From NCBI GenBank assembly GCA_964036045.1, contig OZ038381.1, positions 150,988,352 through 151,052,351 of the forward strand: a stretch of DNA of 64,000 nucleotides. Reading direction: 5' to 3'. Shown piece after piece: positions 12,481-22,156 of the stretch. A model generated the notes under the pieces. It did no database searches and was not told the DNA's origin. It saw nothing but the letters and a program-made list of their open reading frames with translations. Position numbers and translations under genes: made by a program. Source of the DNA: Eutreptiella sp. 'Long Island Sound 2002' (lineage: Eukaryota; Euglenozoa; Euglenophyceae; Eutreptiales; Eutreptiaceae). Every line of letters begins with the position of its first letter. Within the stretch, counting starts at the first letter, position 1.

Positions 12481-12512
12481 CATGGAAAAAAATGTACAAA
12501 GATGTGTCGCTA

Positions 12513-12922
12513 ATGCAGCCACTGTAATAGGGGTGACTGGCAGACACAATGTACTGCAGGTGGTCGACTTGGGCACTGTCAGAATTCTGACAGTGCCTTT
12601 GCCTTTTACAGGGTACGCTTCATGGAAGGGTAATCGGTCAGATGACTGGGGCTGAATGGTGCAAAACGTGGTGGTTTGCATTGTCCAGTTATGCCTGCCT
12701 GCATTCGCTACAGTGCCCAAGGCAGGCACACATCACTGGACAATGTAAACCACCACAATTTGCATTGTTCAGCCCCAGTACTTTGTAGCCATGTGACCGA
12801 TCACCCTTCCATGAAGCGTACTCTCTGAAAGGCAAAGGCACTGTCAGAATTCTGACAGTGCCCGGCTCAAACACCTCCGGAACACGGTGTTTGCGACCCT
12901 CCCCAATCACAGTGGGTGCAAC
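12513..12922. mobile_element. foldback element 2 (about 410 bp)
   Basis: The left arm 12513-12690 and right arm 12735-12922 are reverse complements. Shared blocks include TACGCTTCATGGAAGGGT, GGTGGTTT.CATTGTCCAGT and GGGGCTGAA. The palindrome CACTGTCAGAATTCTGACAG stands at the same place in both arms (12576 and 12840). The short loop near 12700 is GCCTGCATTCGCTACAGTGCC. Arms are more alike than those of foldback 1. No coding capacity. Confidence 0.88.
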
Positions 12923-13536
12923 ATTGCTACAGAAAAGGGCTTCTGCAAACCCAAAAGAAAGGGGGCCAAAGGGGTGTTTTTTACCACCCCCAGTTGGGCC
13001 GCCTAAGATGATGGAAAAATTGGACTTCAATGGTAAATTGGATAAAAACTTATGACACTCTTCGACCGTGGCAAAGCACTGTTACTGAGGCCCAATGTTC
13101 GTCAAGAGCACAGGCAATAGCAATGGGTTCAAAAAGACCATTGCGTGTCTTAGTTTCCATCCAACTTGGACGCTTTCTGGCTTGCAAACGTGCACGAGTT
13201 TATTGATCTGAGCGGATCTATGTTTCTGAGAGCAATCGGAGGTGGGATCTTCAGCCCGAACTCCTTTTAATTTTTCAAGAAGGAGCATGCCTACCTTATC
13301 AGACTCATGCAATTCGTGCAACGCTACTAATGCTGAGTAAGCCCAAGCCTAAAATGTGGTGTAAGGTCATTTGATCAGTGACTAGCTCTTTGCATATTTA
13401 GCTGCAATATTTGTTTTCCCCCAAATTTTTCAACAAAATGTTTGCAAAAATGGACCCTTTTGATCATTCTTGTGTCCCCTTTTATGATCCTTCCATGGCA
13501 AAATCATGGGAACCATTTTTGTGCATGCCATAGGTG
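12923..13536. other. no intact gene; short repeat shared with 4.4 kb
   Basis: 12985-13012 (ACCCCCAGTTGGGCCGCC) is also found inverted at about 4395-4425. The remainder, including the AT-richer 13340-13536, shows no motif. Confidence 0.4.
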
Positions 13537-14861
13537 CTATTCGTCACCGTATATTCTCCGCAAATATGCTTTGAGTGTGTATTTATGCTTGTTGTTTGCC
13601 ATCACTGTTTTGTTCTCCGAATACTCTGATGGGATGTAAATTTGGTTGTGATGGTTGTGATGTTTGCATATTGCTGTTGATTTTTGCGACACTTGCGCAT
13701 GAGTGTCAGGCATAATGCCTTGGGTAGCCAGGAAATTCCATGCCTGCGGTGGGACATTCGTCGCGTCGGAGGAGAGCAGATGTGGTAGTATTTGTGGGGC
13801 TTCCATAGCCTTGTCCTCTTCCTTGTGTGCTCTGGTTGCCTCTCGGAAAATTGTGTGTACTTGCTCCCAGTTATCCGTAGGTCGGTGCTGCAGCGAAGAC
13901 AACTGTTGGTACCCAGACTCGACTAACCCTTCATCATCGAGGGTGGAGGCCCCACAGTGTGTGTGCGGGCACACAGCATGAAAGACTAGCGGCTCACAGG
14001 CCACCACCACAGCTTTGTGGTCGAATTTGGACAAATAAGTGGCAAACACCTTAGATAAGTGTCTCCTCAGTGATTGTGAAACAGGTATGCGATCCTTTCG
14101 ACGCAACAACCTATCCTGTTCAGGTGCAGAGTCGTGAAAGGCATACGCATAGGCAAAACCTTTCGAGGAGAAATGCTTTTGATTGGGGGGACTGGTGTGT
14201 ACCTCAGTCCAGGCATCTACAAGTTTCATCCGGTCAACCACAGCGACTTCCGTATCACGGGCCGCCAAAATTTGGCTTTTCTTTTCAATGGAAGGGTTGT
14301 TGCAGTCCCTAGCCGGGGCGATGAGTGAGTTGTGAACTGCGATCATGAGTACATGGTCCTTGAGATGGGTTACAAAGGAATTCGGTTTGAGCCAATGCGC
14401 ACGGCGCACGTCATGCTCATGGTGAGATTGAGCCGAAAGGACATGCAGACACTGCCCGTCAATGTTGACTGATGTGTCGATCATGCTGCGGCAATTGAGA
14501 GAGAATGCATCAACACAGTTCCAAGCATACTACCAAATGACGCCGGTAACCCCCCCCTCCCCTGGAGATTGAAATCGAACATGCTATGATAACCCAACCA
14601 GTCAAAATACTTGGATAGCCTGGTCTGATCCAAGTCTCATGCAATATGATGCTCTTGTATACCCGCAATTTGGATGTCGTGGGACTTTAGCAAGCTGCCG
14701 AAGACCTTATATTTGGGCACATTTTTGGACCCTCTCTGGGCACGGGTAAAAGACCCATTCATGATGAACGTGAGAAACTTTAGCGCTACATAAAAGGGGT
14801 GACCTACACTAGGTTGAGGGTTGAATGCCATAGGATGCACCTGGTCACAACTTAAGGTTGT
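13537..14861 (-). pseudogene. LINE-B APE-type endonuclease region
   Basis: The minus strand encodes an apurinic endonuclease-like domain in two open pieces. Piece one (14840-14637) has HDIQIAGIQEHHIA, the Q-E block of LINE endonucleases, then an in-frame TGA. The frame continues with DLDQTRLSKYFDWLGYHSMF. Piece two (14484-13537) has RDTEVAVVDRMKLVDAWTEV, a DR..VS block and YLSKFDHKAVVVACEP, which corresponds to the terminal SDH block. No reverse transcriptase follows on the low-coordinate side, so the LINE is 3'-truncated near 13.5 kb. It belongs with the ORF1 pieces at 15704-16453 and 24837-25220. Confidence 0.75.
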
Positions 14862-14988
14862 TCAGGTTGAGATCCCTTGCCTGTCTGATGGAATTGGCAA
14901 GGAAGGCAACAAAATGATGGCAACCAAAAGCAAAATAATCTGAGGCTGCAAGATAATTTGGCATGTCTTCCCAGCCAATGAAATTGAT

Positions 14989-15898
14989 ATGGTTTTGAAA
15001 GCCTATAAAGGTTCCCCGTATTTCGGGCTTATGCAAACATCAGAGTTTGATGGTTCAGTATTTGAAGAAGGCCCCCTTGTCATGCAGTTACACCCAAAGG
15101 CCTCTCATAAAGACACTATATCCCCATTTCTGTGGCATCGGGGTTTTTATGTCTCTCGGTTAGTCAAACCTCTCCGGCTCAGGACTTGCTCTGCAACCTG
15201 AAATAACATTCAAGCTCAGGTTAGGATTCAAATCTACAGAATCAGCCATGATGTGGTTTGAAAGCCTCACGTTTGACATGGATGCGCCGGGCATCCCCTT
15301 TAAAGATGAACGCATTACCACAAGGATTTCGGACTTGTCAGATGCATAAGACACACAAAGCACTACCTCCTTACGCTCCTCAGGCTTACTTTAGCCTCCA
15401 AATCAAGCTCAGCATGACACAATGGTTATCTATGACGTCCCGGTGTGGATAGAGGAAGACGACCTTCAGGAGGCATTCCGCACAAAAGATAAGCCCCTTA
15501 GTGGGCTTTTCAGGCTGAGTTGGACCCCAGGAGATATCACACTTCCAGCTCCGAAGCTCCTGGGGAAGACGATCCAAGAATTACACAGGGCCATCATCAA
15601 CGACCCAAAATGGAGGCACCTGATGTACATGATCTCTATGGACCATCAAATGAAAGAAAGAGCCACACAGATGCAAAAGTCTCAAGCGGGAATCAAGCTG
15701 AAACTAGGCCTGAAAGGCAACACCCACCCCAATAGATGGAATGTCTCGCATGTGCAGACAAGTGAACAAGCTGGGTATGGCTTTGTCCTCTACAAGCACA
15801 ACATGCAGGCCATCGGGCGAGTCCGGCAATTCAAGTGGCCGCTGCTGAGCACTCATACCTTCAACAAACAATTTCATGGCATAAAAGCGAGGTGCTAG
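14989..15898 (+). pseudogene. plus-strand ORF fragments of unknown family
   Basis: Three plus-strand pieces have ordinary protein composition. One runs from 14989 (MVLKAYKGSPYFGLMQTSEF). The second, around 15184-15347, contains FKLRLGFKSTESAMMWFESL and ends in TAA. The third is 15422-15898, 158 codons, starting MVIYDVPVWIEEDDLQEAFR, with DHQMKERATQMQKSQ near its middle. They lie in different frames and overlap the minus-strand LINE-B ORF1 end at 15704-15898, where only one strand can be coding. Possibly a decayed insertion between LINE-B ORF1 and its endonuclease. Family not recognised. Confidence 0.4.
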
Positions 15899-16453
15899 GC
15901 CCTCTGTGCGAGAGATACTATCAGAAATCGCGACATATGCATGCAGATGGGCATCCTCGGTGGTGATGAGTGGCCTGTTGAGGTTACAGATCTCTCTGCA
16001 CTTCCATGAAACTAGTCCCTCTATCTGCGAACCAGTCATTGGGAATAGGGGCTTATCCGTATCCCTCAGGATAATTGCATCAATTCTGTCTCGAGACAGG
16101 TAACGTGTGACTGAATGAAATTGTGTTGACAGCTAAGACAGTTCATTGAAGTGAAACATGATAAGAAAGTTTGGCTCCAGAGCCTCATCTAGGGGAAATT
16201 GGGCATGTATGGAACCATCATCCATGTCGCCAATGGGAGACCATCGAATGGCTTCATTTGCTCCAAAGGAGAGCGTGGTCTCGTTTTGGAGAATGTAGTC
16301 CATATACTCCCACATGAACTGAAACATGAGTTGTTCTTGCTCACTGTCTTTAAGTGGTGATAGTGTGTGTGGAACTGTGACTGTTGAGCCTTCTTGTCGA
16401 GCATTAACTACATTGTGGACGATGGCTTTTGGGAAGGCACTTCTTGGCTGTCG
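15704..16453 (-). pseudogene. LINE-B ORF1, 3' part
   Basis: Minus-strand frame open from the junction CGA (16453-16451) to TAG at 15706-15704, except for one TAG at 16135-16133 (context NELS-TAG-LSTQFHS). It reads as ordinary protein (MFQFMWEYMDYILQNETTLS, APRFYAMKLFVEGMSAQQ) without a domain I can name. Its 5' part lies 8.4 kb away at 24837-25220. Removing the intervening retroelement while keeping one copy of CGA joins the halves in frame, so they were one ORF of about 377 codons. Confidence 0.7.
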
Positions 16454-16512
16454 TTTGGTGTTTTACCAACAAACCAAAACACAATTCAGGCATATTGTGG
16501 CTCCTCGCTGCT
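16451..16512 (-). repeat. split direct repeat B2 (3' end of retroelement)
   Basis: Second copy of B1. It ends GTAAAACACCAAACGA on the minus strand, where CGA is the triplet shared with the left half of LINE-B. Confidence 0.88.
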
Positions 16513-16609
16513 GTACCATACACCACAATAGCGCTATGAGGCCGTAGATACACATGCTGTTCATTGGGTCGGTGGACGGGCCTCCTGTCATTCCGGGCGG
16601 GTGGGCGGG

Positions 16610-16685
16610 CTTCCCCAGGCAAAATTTCAAAAACAATCTGGAACAAATAAGACAGACGTATAAAACCCCAGGTAGCAAAGCTAAC
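16610..16685 (-). repeat. split direct repeat A2
   Basis: Second copy of A1, starting GTTAGCTTTGCTACCTGGGG on the minus strand and ending CCTGGGGAAG. One substitution weakens the terminal stem. Confidence 0.9.
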
Positions 16686-16742
16686 CGTCGTTTTACAAAC
16701 AAAGCGAAACACAATTCAGGCATATTGTGGCTCCTCGCTGCT
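16686..16742 (-). repeat. split direct repeat B1
   Basis: Minus strand AGCAGCGAGGAGCCACAATA, TGCCTGAATTGTGTTTCG, ending GTAAAACGACG directly against A2. Repeated as B2 at 16451-16512. Confidence 0.88.
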
Positions 16743-16809
16743 TATTTTTGTTCATTCCCTCACAGGCACAATCACAGCACCTCTTATGGCCCTGTCCCCA
16801 AAAAATCAG

Positions 16810-16840
16810 GACAGTGGCACCCTTAAAATAAACACTGGCC
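16810..16840. repeat. hAT left end: target duplication plus TIR
   Basis: GACAGTGG at 16810-16817, then the left terminal inverted repeat 16818-16840 beginning CACCCTTAAAATAAACACTG. Confidence 0.9.
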
Positions 16841-17044
16841 CAAGGCTTTTCGGCCAGCGGCCAGTAGACTGTAAATTGTTGTAAATTTTGTTGTAAATTC
16901 CACCTTTTTTTGAGAGAAATCCAAAAAAAATTGTACCTTTTTACTTGTTTCATGCTTCCTTCTTCCTAACCATTCCCCAAATGCTTCATAAGACACAATT
17001 AGTCATTCATGCATATGACCTAGACACCACTAACACCACTCTGC

Positions 17045-17370
17045 TTGAATGCTGTTTTTTTACAACTCTGGACGTGTGCTGTTTATTCCGCATCGTCACA
17101 TGAACATCACTGCTTATTTTTTTCACAACTCTGGATGGGTGCTGTTTATTCCTTATGGTGATTTGGTCTTCACTTTTTAAATTTTTACAACTCTGGATGG
17201 GTGTTGGTTATTTCCGATTGTTAACTGGTGTTATTTTTTTACAACTCTGCATTGGTGCTGTTTATTCCTGATTCTCATATGTCCACCGCTGTTTATTTTT
17301 TCACAACTTTGCATGGGTGCTGTTTGTTTCTCATTGTCATCTGGACATCCATGTTTGTTTTTTTTATAAC
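17045..17370 (+). repeat. 61-bp tandem repeat inside the hAT 3' end
   Basis: About 5.5 copies of TTTTTTACAACTCTGGATGG, GTGCTGTTTATTCC and a variable TGGTCATCTGGACATC part, starting near 17051, 17112, 17174, 17233, 17294 and 17355. It overlaps the C-terminal codons of the transposase. Confidence 0.8.
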
Positions 17371-19591
17371 TCCCGGCACGCATTTCAGCAAGCAATTTCA
17401 GCTTGATTTGGACAAACTGCTCAACAGCCTGAGGCAAGGGGGGCAGGGCAGGCTGAAAATGGTCACGGATCATAGCGAGACACTCGTTAGCATGAGCTGC
17501 CAATGCTGCAGCGTCGTGCCACGGCCAGCGGAAAAAATCCAGGAAACCGGTTGCCTTTGCCACTGGGTGTGTGTTAGAAAAGCGAGTTTGCAACTCCGTG
17601 CGTGCCTTTGCCAAAAAATCGCTTGCTTCTGACTCAAATTCAGCCCGACCCTCGGAGTTGTGCAGGGGGACACCATAGAACCTGGTGTTAGAACCGGGGT
17701 GAAGGACCAACGCAGTGTTGAATTGCTTCCACTCTCGGCCCTCCCAATTGGCAACTCTGTCCAGCTCAGCAACACAGGCCTCAACACTGTGGTCCGCCAG
17801 CGCAGCACATCGCTGAGTAATTTGGAATGCCTCCGACATCAAAGCCCAGGCATGAACCACATCCAACATAAAGAAAAGAGCACACAAAAAGACCTCATTC
17901 GTCAAAGCATACAACAATGCGTGTCTTGGCTCTTTGTTTACCGCCCGGCTCAGTGGAACTTCCAGCAAACCAATTACAACAATCACATAGGAGCGCTTCA
18001 TGCGCCGCAACGCATCAAGAGCAAATGCACTCCAACGACGCGTGTGCAAAGTCCCCAATTTCAGGCACGCCGTGTCAAGTGCCTCGGCCACCCCATGAAG
18101 CGTTTTCAACCTTGATGGGGAATTATTCCAAAAAAGAGCAGCCGATTGCAACGCTTCCGACAACAAATCAAGGAAATTATGCTCAGGGGAGATTGCGGCC
18201 TTAAAAGCAAGGTCGCACCTGTGGCAAGAGACATGGATCGGCACAATGACATCATACCCCGCGAGGTCTTGCTGGAGGTCACCCAGAATTCTGATGAGAC
18301 CCCCCTTCTCCCCTTGGACCACGCTTGCACCATCCCCACAGTAGAAAAAGAGCTTGGGGATCCACACCTCTAGATCTAGGCCGGCATGAGCCATGCTGCG
18401 CTTCAGTGCGGTGGCAATACCTTGTGCCGTGCCGGAGGGGAGGGGTTGACATAAAAAAAAGTTGGTCACCATCATTGAATCCACCATCGTCCGCACGTAA
18501 AAAAGCTCCTCCTTCTTAGATGCACGGTCGGTACAGGAATCAGAGGCAATTGCAAAAAACTCACAACTTTTAACAGTGTCACCCTGAGCGGCACGGAACG
18601 GCTCCGCAATGAAGCGCAAAATGTCTATACCTGCGGGGCGGGAGTGATAGCTGGGGACGATGGTGCCTCCTGTAAGGGGAATGAGGTCCGCATCCCCTTC
18701 CAGATGTGTTAGGGGAGCATATCGTTGCACGACTCTGTACACGGTACGGAAAAGTGCCATGATCCCATCCTGCAGTTTCACTGGCAAAGCACGAATCACG
18801 GAGGTGACGCGCCCACCAAACTGCCACAAGGCCACGGACACATTGTGAGTGCCCGAGTTCTCGTGTTCCTTAACAGTGTACAATTTGAAGTTGGAAGTTC
18901 CTTGCACGAAAGGCACGGAGCTCCCGAGCTGTGGATGGGCACGGCACGCCTCGCACCACATGAGCACACACACGGGATCGTACCGCAACCATGGGCGGGT
19001 CAACCGCCATGCATGGGAGAACTTACGTGGCTTAGGAATAAGGTCAGGCGACGCGGGCTCCCGCGCATCACACCACGTACAAACACCATCAGTGGTGCAA
19101 GTGGGATGCACACGGAAATGACATGCATGACATTCAACAGTGTGGGATGGCAACTCGTTCCCACATGCACGACAAGTACATGAAAAACATTGTACCAGTC
19201 TTTCCACAAGTTGCATGCATGCCTCATCAACAACCCGATGGCACCTGCTGCATGTGTGCTTGGTGCCGCAAATGTTTGCACCGCAGCAAGCACACCGGAC
19301 GCTCGTGAAACCCAACGTTGACAAATTGGGCGCGGGTGCCGCTGGTGTGCGGTGCGAGCGCGGGGGGGAAGCCACCACGAGGGATGATGGTTCCTCGAAG
19401 GTGAAGGCGTACCCGTCCCGAGTGGCGTTGGCTTTGGCCGCCCGCGCGACTTGGGTGTGCTGGATGCGCAGAGACCCTCCGTCCGCTGAGCGTAGATAGC
19501 GGAGGGCCTCTGCAACGTTGGCGAAATGCATCCAAGCGACACCTTGGGGCGCAACGGGGCCAAGCGGCCGCACCCATATGTCAGAACCCAT
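17231..19591 (-). CDS. hAT-like transposase with N-terminal Cys-rich domain
   Basis: Intact frame of about 786 codons ending in TAA. The start chosen is the ATG giving MGSDIWVRPLG. An in-frame ATG 75 bases upstream would add a hydrophobic leader unlikely in a nuclear protein. Residues about 100-175 form a dense Cys/His zinc-binding region (CACCGANICGTKHTC.., CRACGNEL.., CHACHFRVHPTC..CTWC). Next comes a TTF-type-like finger (CVLMWCEACRAHP, then VKEHENSGTHNVS). The catalytic region has FFAIASDSCTDRASKKEELF and FFYCGDGASVVQGEKGG, then HVSCHRCDLAFK. This layout resembles domesticated hAT relatives such as KIAA1586 and ZNF862 (family knowledge). The last 40 residues run into a 61-bp tandem repeat. 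Confidence 0.82.
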   Translation of the reverse strand: MGSDIWVRPLGPVAPQGVAWMHFANVAEALRYLRSADGGSLRIQHTQVARAAKANATRDGYAFTFEEPSSLVVASPPRSHRTPAAPAPNLSTLGFTSVRCACCGANICGTKHTCSRCHRVVDEACMQLVERLVQCFSCTCRACGNELPSHTVECHACHFRVHPTCTTDGVCTWCDAREPASPDLIPKPRKFSHAWRLTRPWLRYDPVCVLMWCEACRAHPQLGSSVPFVQGTSNFKLYTVKEHENSGTHNVSVALWQFGGRVTSVIRALPVKLQDGIMALFRTVYRVVQRYAPLTHLEGDADLIPLTGGTIVPSYHSRPAGIDILRFIAEPFRAAQGDTVKSCEFFAIASDSCTDRASKKEELFYVRTMVDSMMVTNFFLCQPLPSGTAQGIATALKRSMAHAGLDLEVWIPKLFFYCGDGASVVQGEKGGLIRILGDLQQDLAGYDVIVPIHVSCHRCDLAFKAAISPEHNFLDLLSEALQSAALFWNNSPSRLKTLHGVAEALDTACLKLGTLHTRRWSAFALDALRRMKRSYVIVVIGLLEVPLSRAVNKEPRHALLYALTNEVFLCALFFMLDVVHAWALMSEAFQITQRCAALADHSVEACVAELDRVANWEGREWKQFNTALVLHPGSNTRFYGVPLHNSEGRAEFESEASDFLAKARTELQTRFSNTHPVAKATGFLDFFRWPWHDAAALAAHANECLAMIRDHFQPALPPLPQAVEQFVQIKLKLLAEMRAGSYKKNKHGCPDDNEKQTAPMQSCEKINSGGHMRIRNKQHQCRVVKK

Positions 19592-19659
19592 GTCAAGACT
19601 AATCAAAAGAAAGAGGGGGGGAATGCAATAACAACGCATGGGAAAGAAGCACACTCTTG

Positions 19660-19865
19660 TAAGCAACCTTGTTGTGCCCCCAAGTCTGGGGAGGAGGCCG
19701 CCCCTACCACCGACATTTTTCTACTCTACAATTATTCGTCTCTTCTTTACAAGCATTTTCCATTAGTCTACCCCACCCGTTGATACCAACGTTGTTGTGC
19801 CACCAAGTTTGGGGAGGAGGCCACCCCTGTCACCAACCCTCTTCTACCCCCAAGCTTTGCTCTTA
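19660..19865 (+). repeat. duplicated 123-bp segment in the hAT 5' leader
   Basis: GTTGTGCC.CCAAGT.TGGGGAGGAGGCC.CCCCT occurs at 19671 and 19794. It lies between the transposase start and the right subterminal repeats. Confidence 0.7.
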
Positions 19866-20139
19866 ACCATTCGCCTATGCATAGATTACCCTACCTCACC
19901 ACGCGCGGGAAACTTGCCTCGACAACCATGTATGAATGGCAACAATGTGAACAAAATGACAAAAAACACGCAACTTGCAAGACAAAGAAGGTCAATTCCA
20001 TCATGAAATGGTGCAAAAATAGCAATTTACACCAATTTACACTGAATTTACACCTATATACACTGCGATGGCCCAAAAAGTGGCCGTTTTCGTAAAATTT
20101 ACGCATTTACGCGTAAATTTTCCATTCGGCCAGCGACCC

Positions 20140-20170
20140 GGCCAGCGTTTAATTCAAGGGTGGACAGTGG
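20140..20170. repeat. hAT right end: TIR plus target duplication
   Basis: Right terminal inverted repeat 20140-20162 (reverse complement CACCCTTGAATTAAACGCTG..), then GACAGTGG at 20163-20170. The boundary is fixed because removing TIR-to-TIR plus one duplication restores CTG-TCC-TGA, the natural end of the RT gene. Confidence 0.9.
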
Positions 20171-22050
20171 GTCAGCTGAACCTAGTGCCACTGCATCCAG
20201 GTTACAGGCTGCCCCCCGACGTCCTTTAGGGAAACCCAAAACCCACACTGGGGAGGGAACCCCAGGGAACGACTTTAAAGCCACGTGGCGGTCTGCAGCC
20301 CCTGCACAGGCATCCTGCATCCGCCCCTTCCACTCCGAGTCTATCCTGGAGAGGCTGTCAGCCGGGTTCAGGTCCCCCGAAACAAATTCCAGATACACCG
20401 AGCCCTCCACACGCTGGATCAAATAAAACAACCTGCGCAGGTGCCCGTTTTGACGTCGCAAGCCCGCACTGGCCCTAAGGGAAGCGACCTGCTCTAAAGC
20501 TGAGGTATTATCCCCTATCAGACGCCACACAGGCCAGCCCACCCTGATGCAGAGCCGGACCCCACGAATCAGGGCCTCGAGCTCGGCCTCCTGCTGTGTC
20601 GGAACCCCCGGGGAGCAGGGGAACACCCGGCCACCCAAAGCTGGGCCCCAGACACCGACTTTAAATTTGTCAACATCAAAGGCGGCATCCACATACACGA
20701 ACCCCCCCACACAAATGTCAAGGGGAAGCAAGACCTGTGCTCTCCAAGCCATATAGGAAAGCAGGAGGCAGTGTAGGAGGCTCTGGACCAAGGACAAGGA
20801 GCAGTTCTGAAGCCAATTTGGCCCCCACTGACAGTGGGCCCACCAGCCACTCAAAAAAGGGGCGAACCCCACTGCCGGGCGCAGGCTCCAAATAAAACGG
20901 CCTAGGATGCGACGGGCGTGCTTGCGGGTAAGGGGCAGCACCGCAGCCCGAATCCAGAGGCCAAGCAAAGCACCCCCCCCCCCCCCGTGCCCATTTGGGA
21001 AAACCCCCGCACCGTCCCCCGAAAGCACCAGCCACTTCCCCAACCACTGAATCTCCGGGACCGGTTCTAGGACACTCTTAGTGCTCATGACAGCCCCCGC
21101 CTTGCGCAGAGCATCGCAAAGGCGCTGCGACACCGATCCCACCCTGGCTTTTCCATACCCAAGGACCAAGAAGTCGTCTAAAAAGTGCAGTACTAGGACA
21201 CCACTGGTGTCCACGGATCCTGTCACAAAAGCTAGCACATATTGGCATATGACCGGTGAAAGACGCCAACCAAAAGGCAGGCAGGAAAAAGCGTAAGATT
21301 TTCCGTCGATGCGCACTCTAAAGCTGTTTTTATAAGGCTCTGGCAAAGTCAACGACCAAAAGGCATTGGTAAGGTCGATGTGACAGGCCAAGAGGGGGGC
21401 ACCCGGTTCCGCCGAAAGACGTAATCTCTCAAGTTCACGTAGGAAGGGGTCGTTCAGGTGGTCCACACAATCGGACCCCAGCGAAAGCCTCGAGAGGCCC
21501 ATGCTGTAGGCCTGTATAAAGAAGGCAAGGTCCTCAACCGAGGGCAAACTAAAACGTGGCGGGCGAAACTGGTGGCACCTATTGAGGCGCACCAAATGCA
21601 CAATCATGGACGCCTTCACGGCTTTTTTGGGGATGGGGAACAGGTAGCCATTGGGCCCCTGGTGACCCCCCCCCCCCCCGCAGCACACAACCGGAGGACC
21701 CCGTCCCTGACCAAGGCACGCGCCATAATGAGGCCCTCAGGGGAGATCTCCGGCATCTCCCTCAAATCACGATCCGTCACTTCCTGAAAATAAAGCGGGG
21801 CAAGGAAATCCCATAAAAACTCAGGAATGGGGATATTTCCCACCGGTCCCAACCCCCTATCCAACACAGAAAGGTCGAGGCTAAGGAGGAGAGTGACCGG
21901 GGAGGTGGAATCCCGCAGCACACAGGACCACACATCCCCCCGCAGGGAGTCCAAGGCTGCAATTAGTTGGTCATCTACATCCACCATACCCAGGTCCCTG
22001 GCTACCCTTCCCCCCTGGATGAATAGGAAACGGATGCGCCGGTGCAACAC
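20163..22050 (-). CDS. retroelement reverse transcriptase-RNase H
   Basis: The main open frame (from 21688) carries RT motif A HIDLTNAFWSL (Asp 105), motif B LPFGWRLSP and motif C HFLDDFLVLG (Asp 171-172). RNase H follows with FVYVDAAFD (Asp 334), QQEAELEAL (Glu 369), IGDNTSALEQ (Asp 393) and SGDLNPADSLSR. The N-terminal part (22050 to about 21680) is in another frame. It joins through a C-run on the plus strand near 21669-21679 (RLCAAGGGG to HQGPNGYLFPIPKK), so a homopolymer indel probably breaks the gene. The original stop TGA is now at 16808-16806, across the hAT; in the present arrangement about 20 extra codons run into the hAT end. RT and RNase H resemble DIRS-group enzymes. Confidence 0.85.
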
Positions 22051-22156
22051 GTCTCGTAGGCCCCCACTTAGTCTCAGGCCCGTGGAAATTTCGTCCAGTC
22101 ACCCCTATCCTCGTTCCGACCGGATCAACCTCTCCACAGGCCTCTCCCGGGGGCAT

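Larger units (their letters stand above)
16818..20162. mobile_element. hAT-like DNA transposon with 8-bp target duplication
   Basis: Terminal inverted repeats are 16818-16840 and 20140-20162 (CACCCTTRAAWTAAACRC.., 20 of 23 bases identical). Both ends are flanked by the exact direct repeat GACAGTGG (16810-16817 and 20163-20170). Eight bp is the hAT target duplication length. Subterminal TGTAAATT motifs occur three times inward from the left end (about 16870-16898) and three times inverted near the right end (about 20028-20052), as hAT transposases need. The single gene (17231-19591) runs leftward. The element landed in the last codons of the retroelement RT-RNase H gene. Confidence 0.92.

Noticed and set aside
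16804-20177. hAT ends at CAGTG (16812 and 20169)
   Set aside because: Those ends give no matching 8-bp flanks; ends at 16818 and 20162 give the exact GACAGTGG duplication and restore the host gene stop.
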